Source of the DNA: Pseudomonas sp. WJP1
Lineage (GTDB): Bacteria > Pseudomonadota > Gammaproteobacteria > Pseudomonadales > Pseudomonadaceae
DNA: 64,000 bases
Direction of reading: 5' to 3'
Assembly: GCF_028471945.1 (NCBI RefSeq)
Contig: NZ_CP110128.1
Location: 5,134,501-5,198,500 of the forward strand
The notes beneath the pieces were generated by a model. That model was not told where the DNA came from and made no database searches. It saw nothing but the letters and a program-made list of their open reading frames with translations. A program made the position numbers and the translations under genes. Positions 16,580-35,777 of the stretch are shown piece by piece (positions within the stretch are counted from its first letter, which is position 1; the number at the start of each line of letters is the position of its first letter).

Positions 16580-19057
16580 ATGCGATCTCTTCCACGCCGT
16601 ACCCCTCTCGCGCTGGCCGTACAGCGCCCGTCATTGCACAAGACGCTGTTGACCAGCGTCCTGCTGACCGCCACGTTGCTGGGGAGCACGATGGCCAACG
16701 CAGCACCTGTAAAAGTGAGTATTGCCGTGCAGCCGCTGTCCAGCGCGCTGACCCAACTGGGCATGCAAACCAACCTGCAAATCCTCTACAGCCCGGATCA
16801 GGTGGCCGGCATCAAGTCCCGCGCCGTGTCCGGCTCGCTGGAGCCTTCCGCGGCCCTGGCCGAGATGCTCAAGGGCACCGGCATTTCGTTCCAGATCAAC
16901 GGCAACAGCGTGACGCTGGTGTCGGGTGGCTCATCGAGCCTGCAACTGGGCGCCACGACCATTTCCGGCCAGGCCCTGGGCCTGACCACCGAAGGCACCG
17001 ACTCCTACACCACGGGTGCGACCACCACCGCCACCAAGTTGCCGCTGACCATTCGCGAAACGCCGCAGTCGGTTACCGTGGTGACTCGCCAGCAGATGGA
17101 CGACCGCGGTGTGACGAGCGTCGCCGATGCGCTGCGCAACACCCCGGGTATCACCACCCAGAAGTACGACAGTGACCGTACCGAGTTTTCCGCCCGAGGC
17201 TTTGCCATCACCAACTTTCAGTACGATGGCGTCAACATTCCCTACGACGGCGTGTACGGTGAAAACCCCAACAACAGCGATGACGCTGCCAGCCTCGACC
17301 ACATCGAAGTCATCAAGGGCGCGACCGGCCTGATGACTGGCGCCGGCGACCCGGCAGCCACGGTCAACCTGATCCGCAAGAAACCAACCAAGGAATTCAA
17401 GGCCTCGGTCAGCGCCACTGCCGGTTACTGGGACAACTACCGTACCGAAGGCGATATCTCCGGCTCGCTCAACGATAGCGGCAGCGTGCGCGGCCGTTTC
17501 GTCGGTGCCTTGCAGGACAAGGATTCCTACATCGACCACTACAGCCAGAAGAAAGACCTGTACTACGGCATCCTCGAAGCCGACCTGACCGACGATACGC
17601 TGCTGACCCTTGGCGTCGACAAGTCCAGCGCCACTCCACGCGGCAGCTCCTGGACCGGTAACTCGCCGTACTACAGCGACGGCGGTCGTACCGACTTCTC
17701 TCGCGGTTTCAACCCGGGCGCCGACTGGAGTCGTCGTGACTTCGACAGCACCACCTACTTCGCGTCCCTGGAACAAGCCCTGGCCAACGACTGGAAACTC
17801 AAGGCCAGCTTCGACCAGAAAACCACCGACCACGATACCCAACTGGCCTCGGCGAGCGGCGGTTACCCGGACCGCAACACCGGCGAAGGCATGTTCTTCT
17901 ACTGGGGGCGCTGGGAAGGCCATCGCGTGCAGAACACCGCTGACGTGAACGTCTCCGGCCCTTTCACCCTGGGCGGTCGCGAGCATGAACTGGTGGCGGG
18001 TTTCATGACCTCCCATTCCCGTCAGACCGGTGCGACCTACGACACCAGCGAGTTCGGGCTGGTCCCGGGCGACATTTTCGACTGGACAGGCCATATCGCT
18101 AAACCGGACTTCCCGAAAAACGGCAAATACGAGCGCACCCAGAGCCAGAACGGCGCTTACCTGGCCACGCGCCTGCGCCCGACCGATGACCTGTCGTTCA
18201 TCCTTGGCGGCCGCGTAAGTACCTACAAGTACAACGAGGATTACACCTACTACCCGGGCGCCGGCCTGTCCGATACCCACGCCAGCTACAAGGAACACGG
18301 CGTGGTTACGCCTTACGCCGGCGTGGTCTATGACTTGGACGATACCTATTCGGTCTACGCCAGCTACACCAGCATCTACCAGCCACAGATCTACAAGGAT
18401 GCGAGCGGCAAGACCCTGGAACCGGTTGAAGGCGACAGCTACGAGACCGGCATCAAGGCGGCCTACTTCGAAGGCAAGCTGAACGCCAGCCTGGCCTTGT
18501 TCCAGATCGAGCAAGACAACGTCGCCCAGTACGTCACCACCAACACCGACAACGGCCAGGACGTCTATGAGCCCATCTCCGGTGCCAAGACCAAGGGTGT
18601 GGAACTGGAACTCGCCGGTGAACTGGCCGAAGGCTGGAACCTGTCTGCCGGCTACACCTACGCCCGTACCCGCGACCAGGACCATCAACGCATCTTCGGT
18701 TTCCCACTGGCCACCAGCAAACCGGAACACGTAGTGCGCACCTTCACCACTTACCGCCTGCCCGGCGCGCTGGACCAGTTCACCGTCGGTGGCGGTGTCA
18801 GCTGGCAGAGCGCGTTTTACGGCCAGAGCTACAGCCCTAACGTAGGCGGCGGCGAAGGCGGCAGCACCATGCTCAAGCAAGGCGGCTACACCCTCGTCGA
18901 CCTGATGACCCGTTACCAGTACGACGACCACCTGAGCTTCACCGTCAACGCCTACAACGTCTTCGACAAGCGCTACCTGACCGGCCTTGGCAACTTCGGC
19001 ACCACCTTCTACGGCGAACCGCGCAACATGCAGATCACCGCGAAGTACGACTTCTGA
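16580..19057 (+). CDS. fpvA: FpvA, TonB-dependent ferripyoverdine receptor with signalling domain
   Basis: An 825-residue outer-membrane receptor. After a long signal peptide ending at ANA, residues about 45-120 form a secretin/TonB short N-terminal (STN) domain (VSIAVQPLSSALTQLG to ISFQINGNSVTLV), found in receptors that signal to an anti-sigma factor. A plug domain follows (TIRETPQSVTVVTRQQMDD, IEVIKGATGLMTGAGDPAATVNLIRKKP) and then a 22-strand-type barrel ending in the aromatic ITAKYDF. It imports ferripyoverdine with TonB. The STN domain predicts an FpvR-like partner, yet none is encoded beside fpvI. An intrinsic terminator follows the stop. Confidence 0.95.
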   Translation: MRSLPRRTPLALAVQRPSLHKTLLTSVLLTATLLGSTMANAAPVKVSIAVQPLSSALTQLGMQTNLQILYSPDQVAGIKSRAVSGSLEPSAALAEMLKGTGISFQINGNSVTLVSGGSSSLQLGATTISGQALGLTTEGTDSYTTGATTTATKLPLTIRETPQSVTVVTRQQMDDRGVTSVADALRNTPGITTQKYDSDRTEFSARGFAITNFQYDGVNIPYDGVYGENPNNSDDAASLDHIEVIKGATGLMTGAGDPAATVNLIRKKPTKEFKASVSATAGYWDNYRTEGDISGSLNDSGSVRGRFVGALQDKDSYIDHYSQKKDLYYGILEADLTDDTLLTLGVDKSSATPRGSSWTGNSPYYSDGGRTDFSRGFNPGADWSRRDFDSTTYFASLEQALANDWKLKASFDQKTTDHDTQLASASGGYPDRNTGEGMFFYWGRWEGHRVQNTADVNVSGPFTLGGREHELVAGFMTSHSRQTGATYDTSEFGLVPGDIFDWTGHIAKPDFPKNGKYERTQSQNGAYLATRLRPTDDLSFILGGRVSTYKYNEDYTYYPGAGLSDTHASYKEHGVVTPYAGVVYDLDDTYSVYASYTSIYQPQIYKDASGKTLEPVEGDSYETGIKAAYFEGKLNASLALFQIEQDNVAQYVTTNTDNGQDVYEPISGAKTKGVELELAGELAEGWNLSAGYTYARTRDQDHQRIFGFPLATSKPEHVVRTFTTYRLPGALDQFTVGGGVSWQSAFYGQSYSPNVGGGEGGSTMLKQGGYTLVDLMTRYQYDDHLSFTVNAYNVFDKRYLTGLGNFGTTFYGEPRNMQITAKYDF

Positions 19058-19075
19058 GGCTGAGCTGAAATGAAC

Positions 19076-19106
19076 AATGCCCGTATCGAGAGATGCGGGC
19101 ATTTTT
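19076..19106 (+). terminator. Rho-independent terminator of fpvA
   Basis: AATGCCCG and CGGGCATT form a perfect stem followed by TTTTT, 20 bp after the fpvA stop. Confidence 0.85.
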
Positions 19107-19142
19107 GTATTGGCCGATATTTGCGGTGTCTGTGATGCCGTC

Positions 19143-19234
19143 ATCGCGAGCAGGCTCGCTCCCACAGGGGATCTTCGGTGTGCACAAATTCCGAGTTCAC
19201 CTCGGTCAACTGTGGGAGCGAGCCTGCTCGCGAT
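19143..19234. repeat. REP inverted pair downstream of fpvA
   Basis: ATCGCGAGCAGGCTCGCTCC and its complement about 40 bp apart; same class as those at 10718 and 63127. Confidence 0.85.
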
Positions 19235-19257
19235 GGCGACAGTCGCCCCAACATTGA

Positions 19258-19596
19258 CTATTCAGGCGGATCGATCCGGTCCAGTGCACGATTCACCGCC
19301 AACTCCCCCAACATGATCACCTGGGCAATCCCCAACAACGAGTTACGACCAGTCCCTTGCATATGATCCGCCAGATCCAACGCCATGACGTTGGCCGAAG
19401 CCAGCGACTCACAGGCGTGGGCCAGCAGGGTTTCGACATCGAGTTCAGGGTTGACGATGAACATGCTGCAGAGCTTGCGCGGGGTGGACTGGATATCGGC
19501 GGCTGAGGGGATGCGGTCGTTGGAATTGTCTGAATCGGAATCTTCCGACGAGGATGTCGGATCGGAATCCGGCGGATTCGGTGTCACTTTGAACAT
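19258..19596 (-). CDS. Small acidic DUF6124-like protein
   Basis: This 112-residue protein begins MFKVTPNPPDSDPTSSSEDS, the N-terminal signature I associate with the DUF6124 family, which is common and multicopy in Pseudomonas. The N-terminal third is disordered and rich in Ser, Asp and Pro. The rest is helical (LDVETLLAHACESLASANVMALDLADHMQGTGRNSLLGIAQVIMLGELAVNRALD). The function is unknown. The start at 19594-19596 has an AGGGAG site, and the upstream leader contains a long hairpin (see 19630-19800). It faces fpvA and is probably not part of the pyoverdine system. Confidence 0.75.
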   Translation of the reverse strand: MFKVTPNPPDSDPTSSSEDSDSDNSNDRIPSAADIQSTPRKLCSMFIVNPELDVETLLAHACESLASANVMALDLADHMQGTGRNSLLGIAQVIMLGELAVNRALDRIDPPE

Positions 19597-19629
19597 ATTT
19601 GCAAACTCCCTGAATGGAGCCGCAACCAC

Positions 19630-19800
19630 CTTGCTACTAAACGAAGGGTGGCGGCTGTGCGCAGGTTAGTAGACCGGGGGAGTTAGCATTAACCGGCGCG
19701 CCGAAGCGCCCTGCGCACAGCCACCATCAAGTGCAGGCATATGAATACCTGACTGAAGGGAGCGCTATGCACCTAACTAACAACCCTCGGGCTACTAAAC
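19630..19800 (-). promoter_or_regulatory. Structured leader upstream of the DUF6124-like gene
   Basis: A 16-bp stem is formed by 19647-19665 and 19710-19725, with three unpaired bases, and encloses a small inner hairpin at 19695-19710 (GGCGC and GCGCC arms). The whole is flanked by two exact copies of GCTACTAAAC at 19633-19642 and 19791-19800. It lies 35-205 bp upstream of the start codon, so it would form in the 5' untranslated RNA. I infer a cis-acting RNA or a mobile palindrome. Confidence 0.5.
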
Positions 19801-20186
19801 CCGATCACTGACAATCAGTGACCCGATCCAAGTTACCGAGCGCCCCCAAGTCGCACAAGCCGGTGGATTCTGGAGTAACTGTAGGCAACGACGCAAGGTG
19901 CTGTAGCTTTCTGGAAGTAACCTGTCTGGCAATTAAACGCGCTACAAATTGCTCGAAAAAGCGCCGCAAATAGAGGCCCAACAACCCTCGACCCGAACGC
20001 TTGAATGCCGTCCGATTCCACCGCGCAACACCCCTCTCCAAACCCGGCACCATTCCTACAGATCCGGCGCACAACCATCTCGGATGCTTCCTACGTTTGT
20101 AATGGAAGAATCCTATTTCGACCCTTGTCGGTTTCTTGAAAGCTATCGAGCTGCTGTTCCAATAATTCAAATACTCAAGGACCGAT
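19801..20186. other. Non-coding accessory stretch
   Basis: About 390 bp of mixed base composition without a credible gene. Short open frames exist on both strands but lack ribosome binding sites and familiar motifs. It leads into the decayed effector-like fragment. Confidence 0.5.
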
Positions 20187-20533
20187 ATGAACGACACCCT
20201 GCGCCGTACGGACACACTCAACCCTTTCAAAGACGTTATATGCGGCAGACAGAAAGATTACTGGGTGAGCCCGTCGCGAACATGCCCTATCGGGCGATTA
20301 ATGAGGCCACCCGTACCGGTTATGTTTCTGAATACGCTGGCCAGAGCGATGCTCAAGGCGTGATCCGCCTTGACGGCCTGCACCCGCTGGCCATCACACT
20401 CAAGATCGAGGCCGCTCCTCTGCTCGAGCAGATGCAGGCTCGCCGCCTGCGTGCCGTACGGCCCGAGCCACCTCGTCCTGGCCTGGGCTGCCAATTTTGG
20501 TTGTATCTTCAGCGAAAGCGTAGGGCAGGCTGA
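20187..20533 (+). pseudogene. Frameshifted N-terminal fragment of a putative type VI effector-like protein
   Basis: An ATG at 20187 begins MNDTLRRTDTLNPFKDVICG, and the frame is soon lost. From about 20260 another frame continues with ERLLGEPVANMPYRAINEATRTG and SDAQGVIRLDGLHPLAITLKIEAAPLLEQMQARRLRAVRPEP. The second part resembles the N-terminal adaptor-like domain of Pseudomonas type VI effectors, in which a residue or gift domain (PYRAxxEATR...YAGxSDAQGxxRL) precedes the toxin. After RPEPPRPG the similarity stops and the frame ends, so at least one frameshift and a C-terminal loss are likely. The assignment is from memory of the family and is tentative. Confidence 0.5.
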
Positions 20534-20697
20534 GAAATGTTGAGGCGAGTAGGGGAATGTATAAGCTGGCGGTGAAATGTTCTTGGGATTCCTCGATAAC
20601 ATGCAGGGTGTTGGGGGGCAGTTGAAATAAATACTTATGGCGGAAAGGTAGCGTGACAGTGCTCACAAGGAAGAGAAAATTTTAACGTAGGTGAGAG

Positions 20698-21180
20698 TTA
20701 GTCAAATCTTATGCGAACGCAGCTAATGCCTGTTATGAATTCAGGGTGATGGAAAGCCTTATGGATCAAGCGCAACCCCGGTACAACGACAGTGCCAGCA
20801 TCGTGTTTAATAAGGTCCCAGATATCGAGGCTGGTTGTCACGTTGTCTTTTGTGGTTCTGAGCGTAACAGTGTAATTGTCGGTGTTCATACATCCGTTAA
20901 TGTCGTTGCCCTGCGTTCTGTAAGTGCTTAGTTGTATGGTTGCGGCCGATCGAGCATTTTGAAGATGTATTGATGGTCTCCTATTCCATCCGCCGCGGCA
21001 GCCTTTTTCTTTTAGATAGAGGTCTACCTGTCCTTCCTCTATTTTCAATGAGCACACTGGGTCGCCAGCGACATAAATGGTTAGGGTGCCAGGGTCAGGT
21101 TCTGTGGCCATTGCCAGTACAGACTGAAAAAAGAAAATTGTAACCAAAAGCCTGAAAAAGCTCTTCTTGAAAGTGTTCAT
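20698..21180 (-). CDS. Secreted or periplasmic hypothetical protein
   Basis: A 160-residue protein with a clear signal peptide (KKSFFRLLVTIFFFQSVLAMA-T). The mature part has four cysteines (CSL, CRGG, CMNT, SCVR) that may form disulfides and a beta-rich pattern. A GGAAG ribosome binding site lies before the ATG at 21178-21180. I do not recognise the family. Low GC content compared with its neighbours, and its place between effector-like fragments, suggest recent acquisition; an immunity or surface protein role is possible but not shown. Confidence 0.6.
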   Translation of the reverse strand: MNTFKKSFFRLLVTIFFFQSVLAMATEPDPGTLTIYVAGDPVCSLKIEEGQVDLYLKEKGCRGGWNRRPSIHLQNARSAATIQLSTYRTQGNDINGCMNTDNYTVTLRTTKDNVTTSLDIWDLIKHDAGTVVVPGLRLIHKAFHHPEFITGISCVRIRFD

Positions 21181-21272
21181 CTAAATGCTTCCGTACATAG
21201 TACCTTTCATGGATGGCGGCAATATCGACCGCCCGTTCGTATTAACCATAACCTCTTTTCAGTCGTAGACAA

Positions 21273-21290
21273 CCTAGCAGTTCTGCTAGG
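21273..21290. repeat. Perfect 8-bp-arm palindrome
   Basis: CCTAGCAG and CTGCTAGG are separated by two bases, upstream of the 20698-21180 gene. No T-run follows on either strand, so a terminator is unlikely. Confidence 0.4.
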
Positions 21291-21379
21291 TAGGCAAGTC
21301 GATTATTCAGGCGTAAAAACACTTCCATGAAAGGGCTCTCACCCATGAGCCGATTTGAACCCCGAACAAATCATACGTG

Positions 21380-21880
21380 ATGGAGCTCAGGATATGGCGG
21401 ATACCTACCCCCGCACCGAAAGTCCCCCTGGGGCCTGGCAATGCACTCGACCTTGAGCAGTTAGGCAACAACAACTTGACTACCCATGTTCACTTCCCGG
21501 GTATTGAACAGGCACGGGGCGGTAAAATCTTCCCCCGCTGGTGGGGATGTAACGCGCAAGGTGAGGCAGGAGATAACGACCCAACTGAAGAATGGCCGAT
21601 TGATGGGGTGCTTGAGCCCGACGGGCGCCCAGTGACATTCCCCAATGCATTGCTAAAAGGTCTGAATCAAGGCTGGGTGTTTTATTCATATTTCGTGCAG
21701 CTTCCTGGAAATAGTCATCGAGAGCCCGAATCAAAACGCCTGTTTTTCTACGTCGGAAAACGCCCTTCGGTGATCGCGGATCTGGCGGCACCGCAGATCA
21801 TGGAGTCCCATGGACTGGCACTGGATCCAGACAGAAACGAGCTGCCTTCTGACGGTGTCATGATTGTGGCGCCCCCTTAA
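21380..21880 (+). pseudogene. Isolated fragment of a large Pseudomonas surface/repeat protein
   Basis: The frame encodes 166 residues with RIWRIPTPAPKVPLGPGNALDLEQLG near the start and LNQGWVFYSYFVQL and RLFFYVGKRP later. This pattern resembles one unit of long Pseudomonas proteins of unknown function whose repeats begin with PxPLGPGxxLDLxxLG and contain GWVFYSY. Here only a single unit remains, with no ribosome binding site or signal peptide visible, and the frame closes at 21880. It reads best as the remnant of a larger gene, although a small functional gene cannot be excluded. Confidence 0.45.
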
Positions 21881-21889
21881 CCGTTACAG

Positions 21890-22814
21890 TGAAACTGCCG
21901 AAAGAGCTCGAAGCGAGAACCCTGCTAGGTATATATCGCTCAACCCGATGCACGTTTACCGATCACACGGCCAGTGAAAAATCTTATTAACGCGATGGAT
22001 ACCAACGTAGCGATGTAGAGCCCATACGGAAGGGTCAGAGCGATCTTTATGAAGCGAAGTTACCGATGAATGGTGGTGGCGCATGTCAATGGCGTTTGAG
22101 CAACCTGACCTTTGGCGTTAAATATGGAGATCCGACGTTTTTTGCCAGAACGTTAACTTTGGAGCGGATGGTGGGGTGATCGTGATATTCGCCCACAACA
22201 ACTCGCCGCGAGGCGGAGCAAACATCAAGGTCGATGGGGAACTGACGATCAAGAAGGACTACTACCCTTGGGTGAATGAATCATTTATTGGGAAGTATAA
22301 AAAGGACGTCAGTCTATTAAGCGAAGGTCAATATTACTTCTTGAGTTATCAGGCACCGAAGGCACGCCAAGTCTATTTTGAGCCGATCCTGCACACCGCT
22401 TTTCTGGTTAGTTCGGTAGGGCCTAAAGTAAAGGAAAAAGGTAACTTCGCAGGTTTCACCTATCCCGATGGCAGCAGTGAATTTGTGGCTCGTGCCAAAC
22501 CGGATTTCTTGAAACTACAAACAATCCGGACTGGACGCGCCCGCGATTGTTTCACCGTCGGGCGTTACGCCAACTGCCCAGACCGCCGCCCACAGTTACT
22601 GTCCGATTGGCTGCCCGAGCCTGGTAAACCAGGTTACGGGCGCTACGTAGTTGCGGACGAATGGGGTAACACACTGCCGTCGTACTTCTATCGACTGATC
22701 GGCGAAAACGATCAGGTATTCCGGGGCTTGACCGAGCTCAATGGGCGAACTGAACCGTTGCCGAACAACGTACATCCGCTGCGCAAAGCCGAGTTTCCCG
22801 AGCGGGTATGGTGA
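21890..22814 (+). pseudogene. Broken hypothetical gene with in-frame stop and frameshift
   Basis: From about 21890 one frame reads VKLPKELEARTLLGIYRSTR, continues to a TAA within SEKSY*RDGYQ, then DVEPIRKGQSDLYEAKLPMNGGGACQWRLSNL to TFFARTLTLE. There the frame shifts, and GADGGVIVIFAHNNSPRGG to the end at 22814 lies in the next frame. The joined parts resemble one Pseudomonas family of exported proteins of unknown function. Beyond TIRTGRARDC the sequence changes to one with DEWGNTLPSYFYRLIGENDQVFRGLTELNGRT, a type VI adaptor-like module, so two remnants seem fused. One stop, one frameshift and a junction support a pseudogene. Confidence 0.6.
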
Positions 22815-22900
22815 TGTCTTGAGCGCTGAAACTGAGAACGAAAAAAGGATGTATTTGATCGTTCCCATCCTCCGCGCTGTGACGCGTGTGTTCGTTTACG

Positions 22901-23857
22901 TCAAAACCACGATCGCATCCACCCCGCCACTTGCGCATGAATCCCTTCCACCTCACTCAACAACCCCGCCATCCGCAAAAAGTCATGGGTCATGCCCGGT
23001 TGTTCCAGCAACGTCACCTCATTCCCCGCAGAACGCAAGCGCTCGGCGTAGGCCAACCCTTCGTCATGCAGCGGGTCATGCCCGGCCAGGTACAACAACG
23101 CCGGTGCCAAACCCGACAGGTCATCGGCCAGCAGCGGCGAGCACCGCCAGTCGGCCAGGTCCTGCACGGTGCGTGCGTAGTGGGCGTAGAACCAGTCCAG
23201 GGTAGGGGTTTCCAGAAGGTAGCCCTCGGCAAAATCCCGGTGCGAGGCGCGGTGGGTGGTGGCGTCGGTCACGGGGTACACCAGCAGTTGGGCTTTGGGT
23301 TGCAGCGCCAGTTCCGCAGGCTCGCGAACGGCGATGATCGACAACACTGTGGCCAGTGTCGCGCCGACGCTGTCACCGGCCAGGGCCACTCGCGCGGCAT
23401 CCAGGCCACGGGACGCGCCTTCGCGGGCCAGCCAGTTGCCGGCGTCGCAGGCGTCCTGCACCGGGGTCGGGAAACGCCATTCGGGGGCCAGGCGATAATC
23501 CACGGTCAAGACGGCAAAACCGCCCTGGGCCGCCAGGCGTCGACACAGCGCGTCGTGGGAATCGAGGCTGCCGACCACGTAGCCGCCGCCGTGGAAATAC
23601 AGGATTACCGGTTGCAGGGCGTCGGCTGTTTGGCCGTCACGGTATAGGCGCGCCGCGAGGCTGTGGCCGTCGCGGGCGGTGATGGTGAAGTGGTCGCAGG
23701 CGATGTGGTCCAGCGGCACATCGAGGAACCCGGAGGATGCTTCGAAGTCGATCCGCGCCTGTTGCGGGGTCTGTTCGTGCATCGGGCGGCTCTTGCCGGT
23801 GAGGCGGCCGAACTCGGCGAGTTCGAGGAAAGCTTCAAGTTCTGGCAGTAGGGCCAT
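22901..23857 (-). CDS. Alpha/beta hydrolase of the hormone-sensitive-lipase family
   Basis: A 318-residue esterase-like enzyme. The HSL-family oxyanion motif HGGGYVVGS is followed by the nucleophile elbow GDSVGA, the acid in AGHDPLHDEG and the histidine in GMTHDF, giving a full Ser-Asp-His triad. No signal peptide is visible, so it should act in the cytoplasm. It lies downstream of pvdD on the same strand, separated by a REP element and about 165 bp, so co-transcription with the NRPS genes is uncertain. The substrate cannot be told; links to pyoverdine or to ester turnover are only positional. Confidence 0.85.
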   Translation of the reverse strand: MALLPELEAFLELAEFGRLTGKSRPMHEQTPQQARIDFEASSGFLDVPLDHIACDHFTITARDGHSLAARLYRDGQTADALQPVILYFHGGGYVVGSLDSHDALCRRLAAQGGFAVLTVDYRLAPEWRFPTPVQDACDAGNWLAREGASRGLDAARVALAGDSVGATLATVLSIIAVREPAELALQPKAQLLVYPVTDATTHRASHRDFAEGYLLETPTLDWFYAHYARTVQDLADWRCSPLLADDLSGLAPALLYLAGHDPLHDEGLAYAERLRSAGNEVTLLEQPGMTHDFLRMAGLLSEVEGIHAQVAGWMRSWF

Positions 23858-23907
23858 TGGACGAATCCTTTACGTTTCAAGGTAGAAAATCTTGTAATCA
23901 ACGCGGT

Positions 23908-24013
23908 CCCTGTAGGAGCTGGCTTGCCAGCGAAGGATTCAAAAGCACCGCGTTTATCCAATAAGCACGCGTTATCGTTAACGACCTTCGCTGGCAAGCC
24001 AGCTCCTACAGGG
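23908..24013. repeat. REP inverted pair between pvdD and the hydrolase gene
   Basis: CCTGTAGGAGCTGGCTTGCC arm and its complement around a 60-bp spacer. Likely to end or attenuate the long NRPS transcript. Confidence 0.85.
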
Positions 24014-24023
24014 GGCCTGCGTT

Positions 24024-35776
<11,753 letters not shown>

Positions 35777-35777
<1 letters not shown>

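Noticed and set aside
16931..19165. 744-codon open frame antisense to fpvA
   Set aside because: Same reason: low stop-codon density in a high-GC gene, with no start signal or domain.
20400..20666. 88-codon open frame on the minus strand with a hydrophobic middle
   Set aside because: No ribosome binding site and it overlaps the decayed effector fragment; the hydrophobic stretch alone is not enough.
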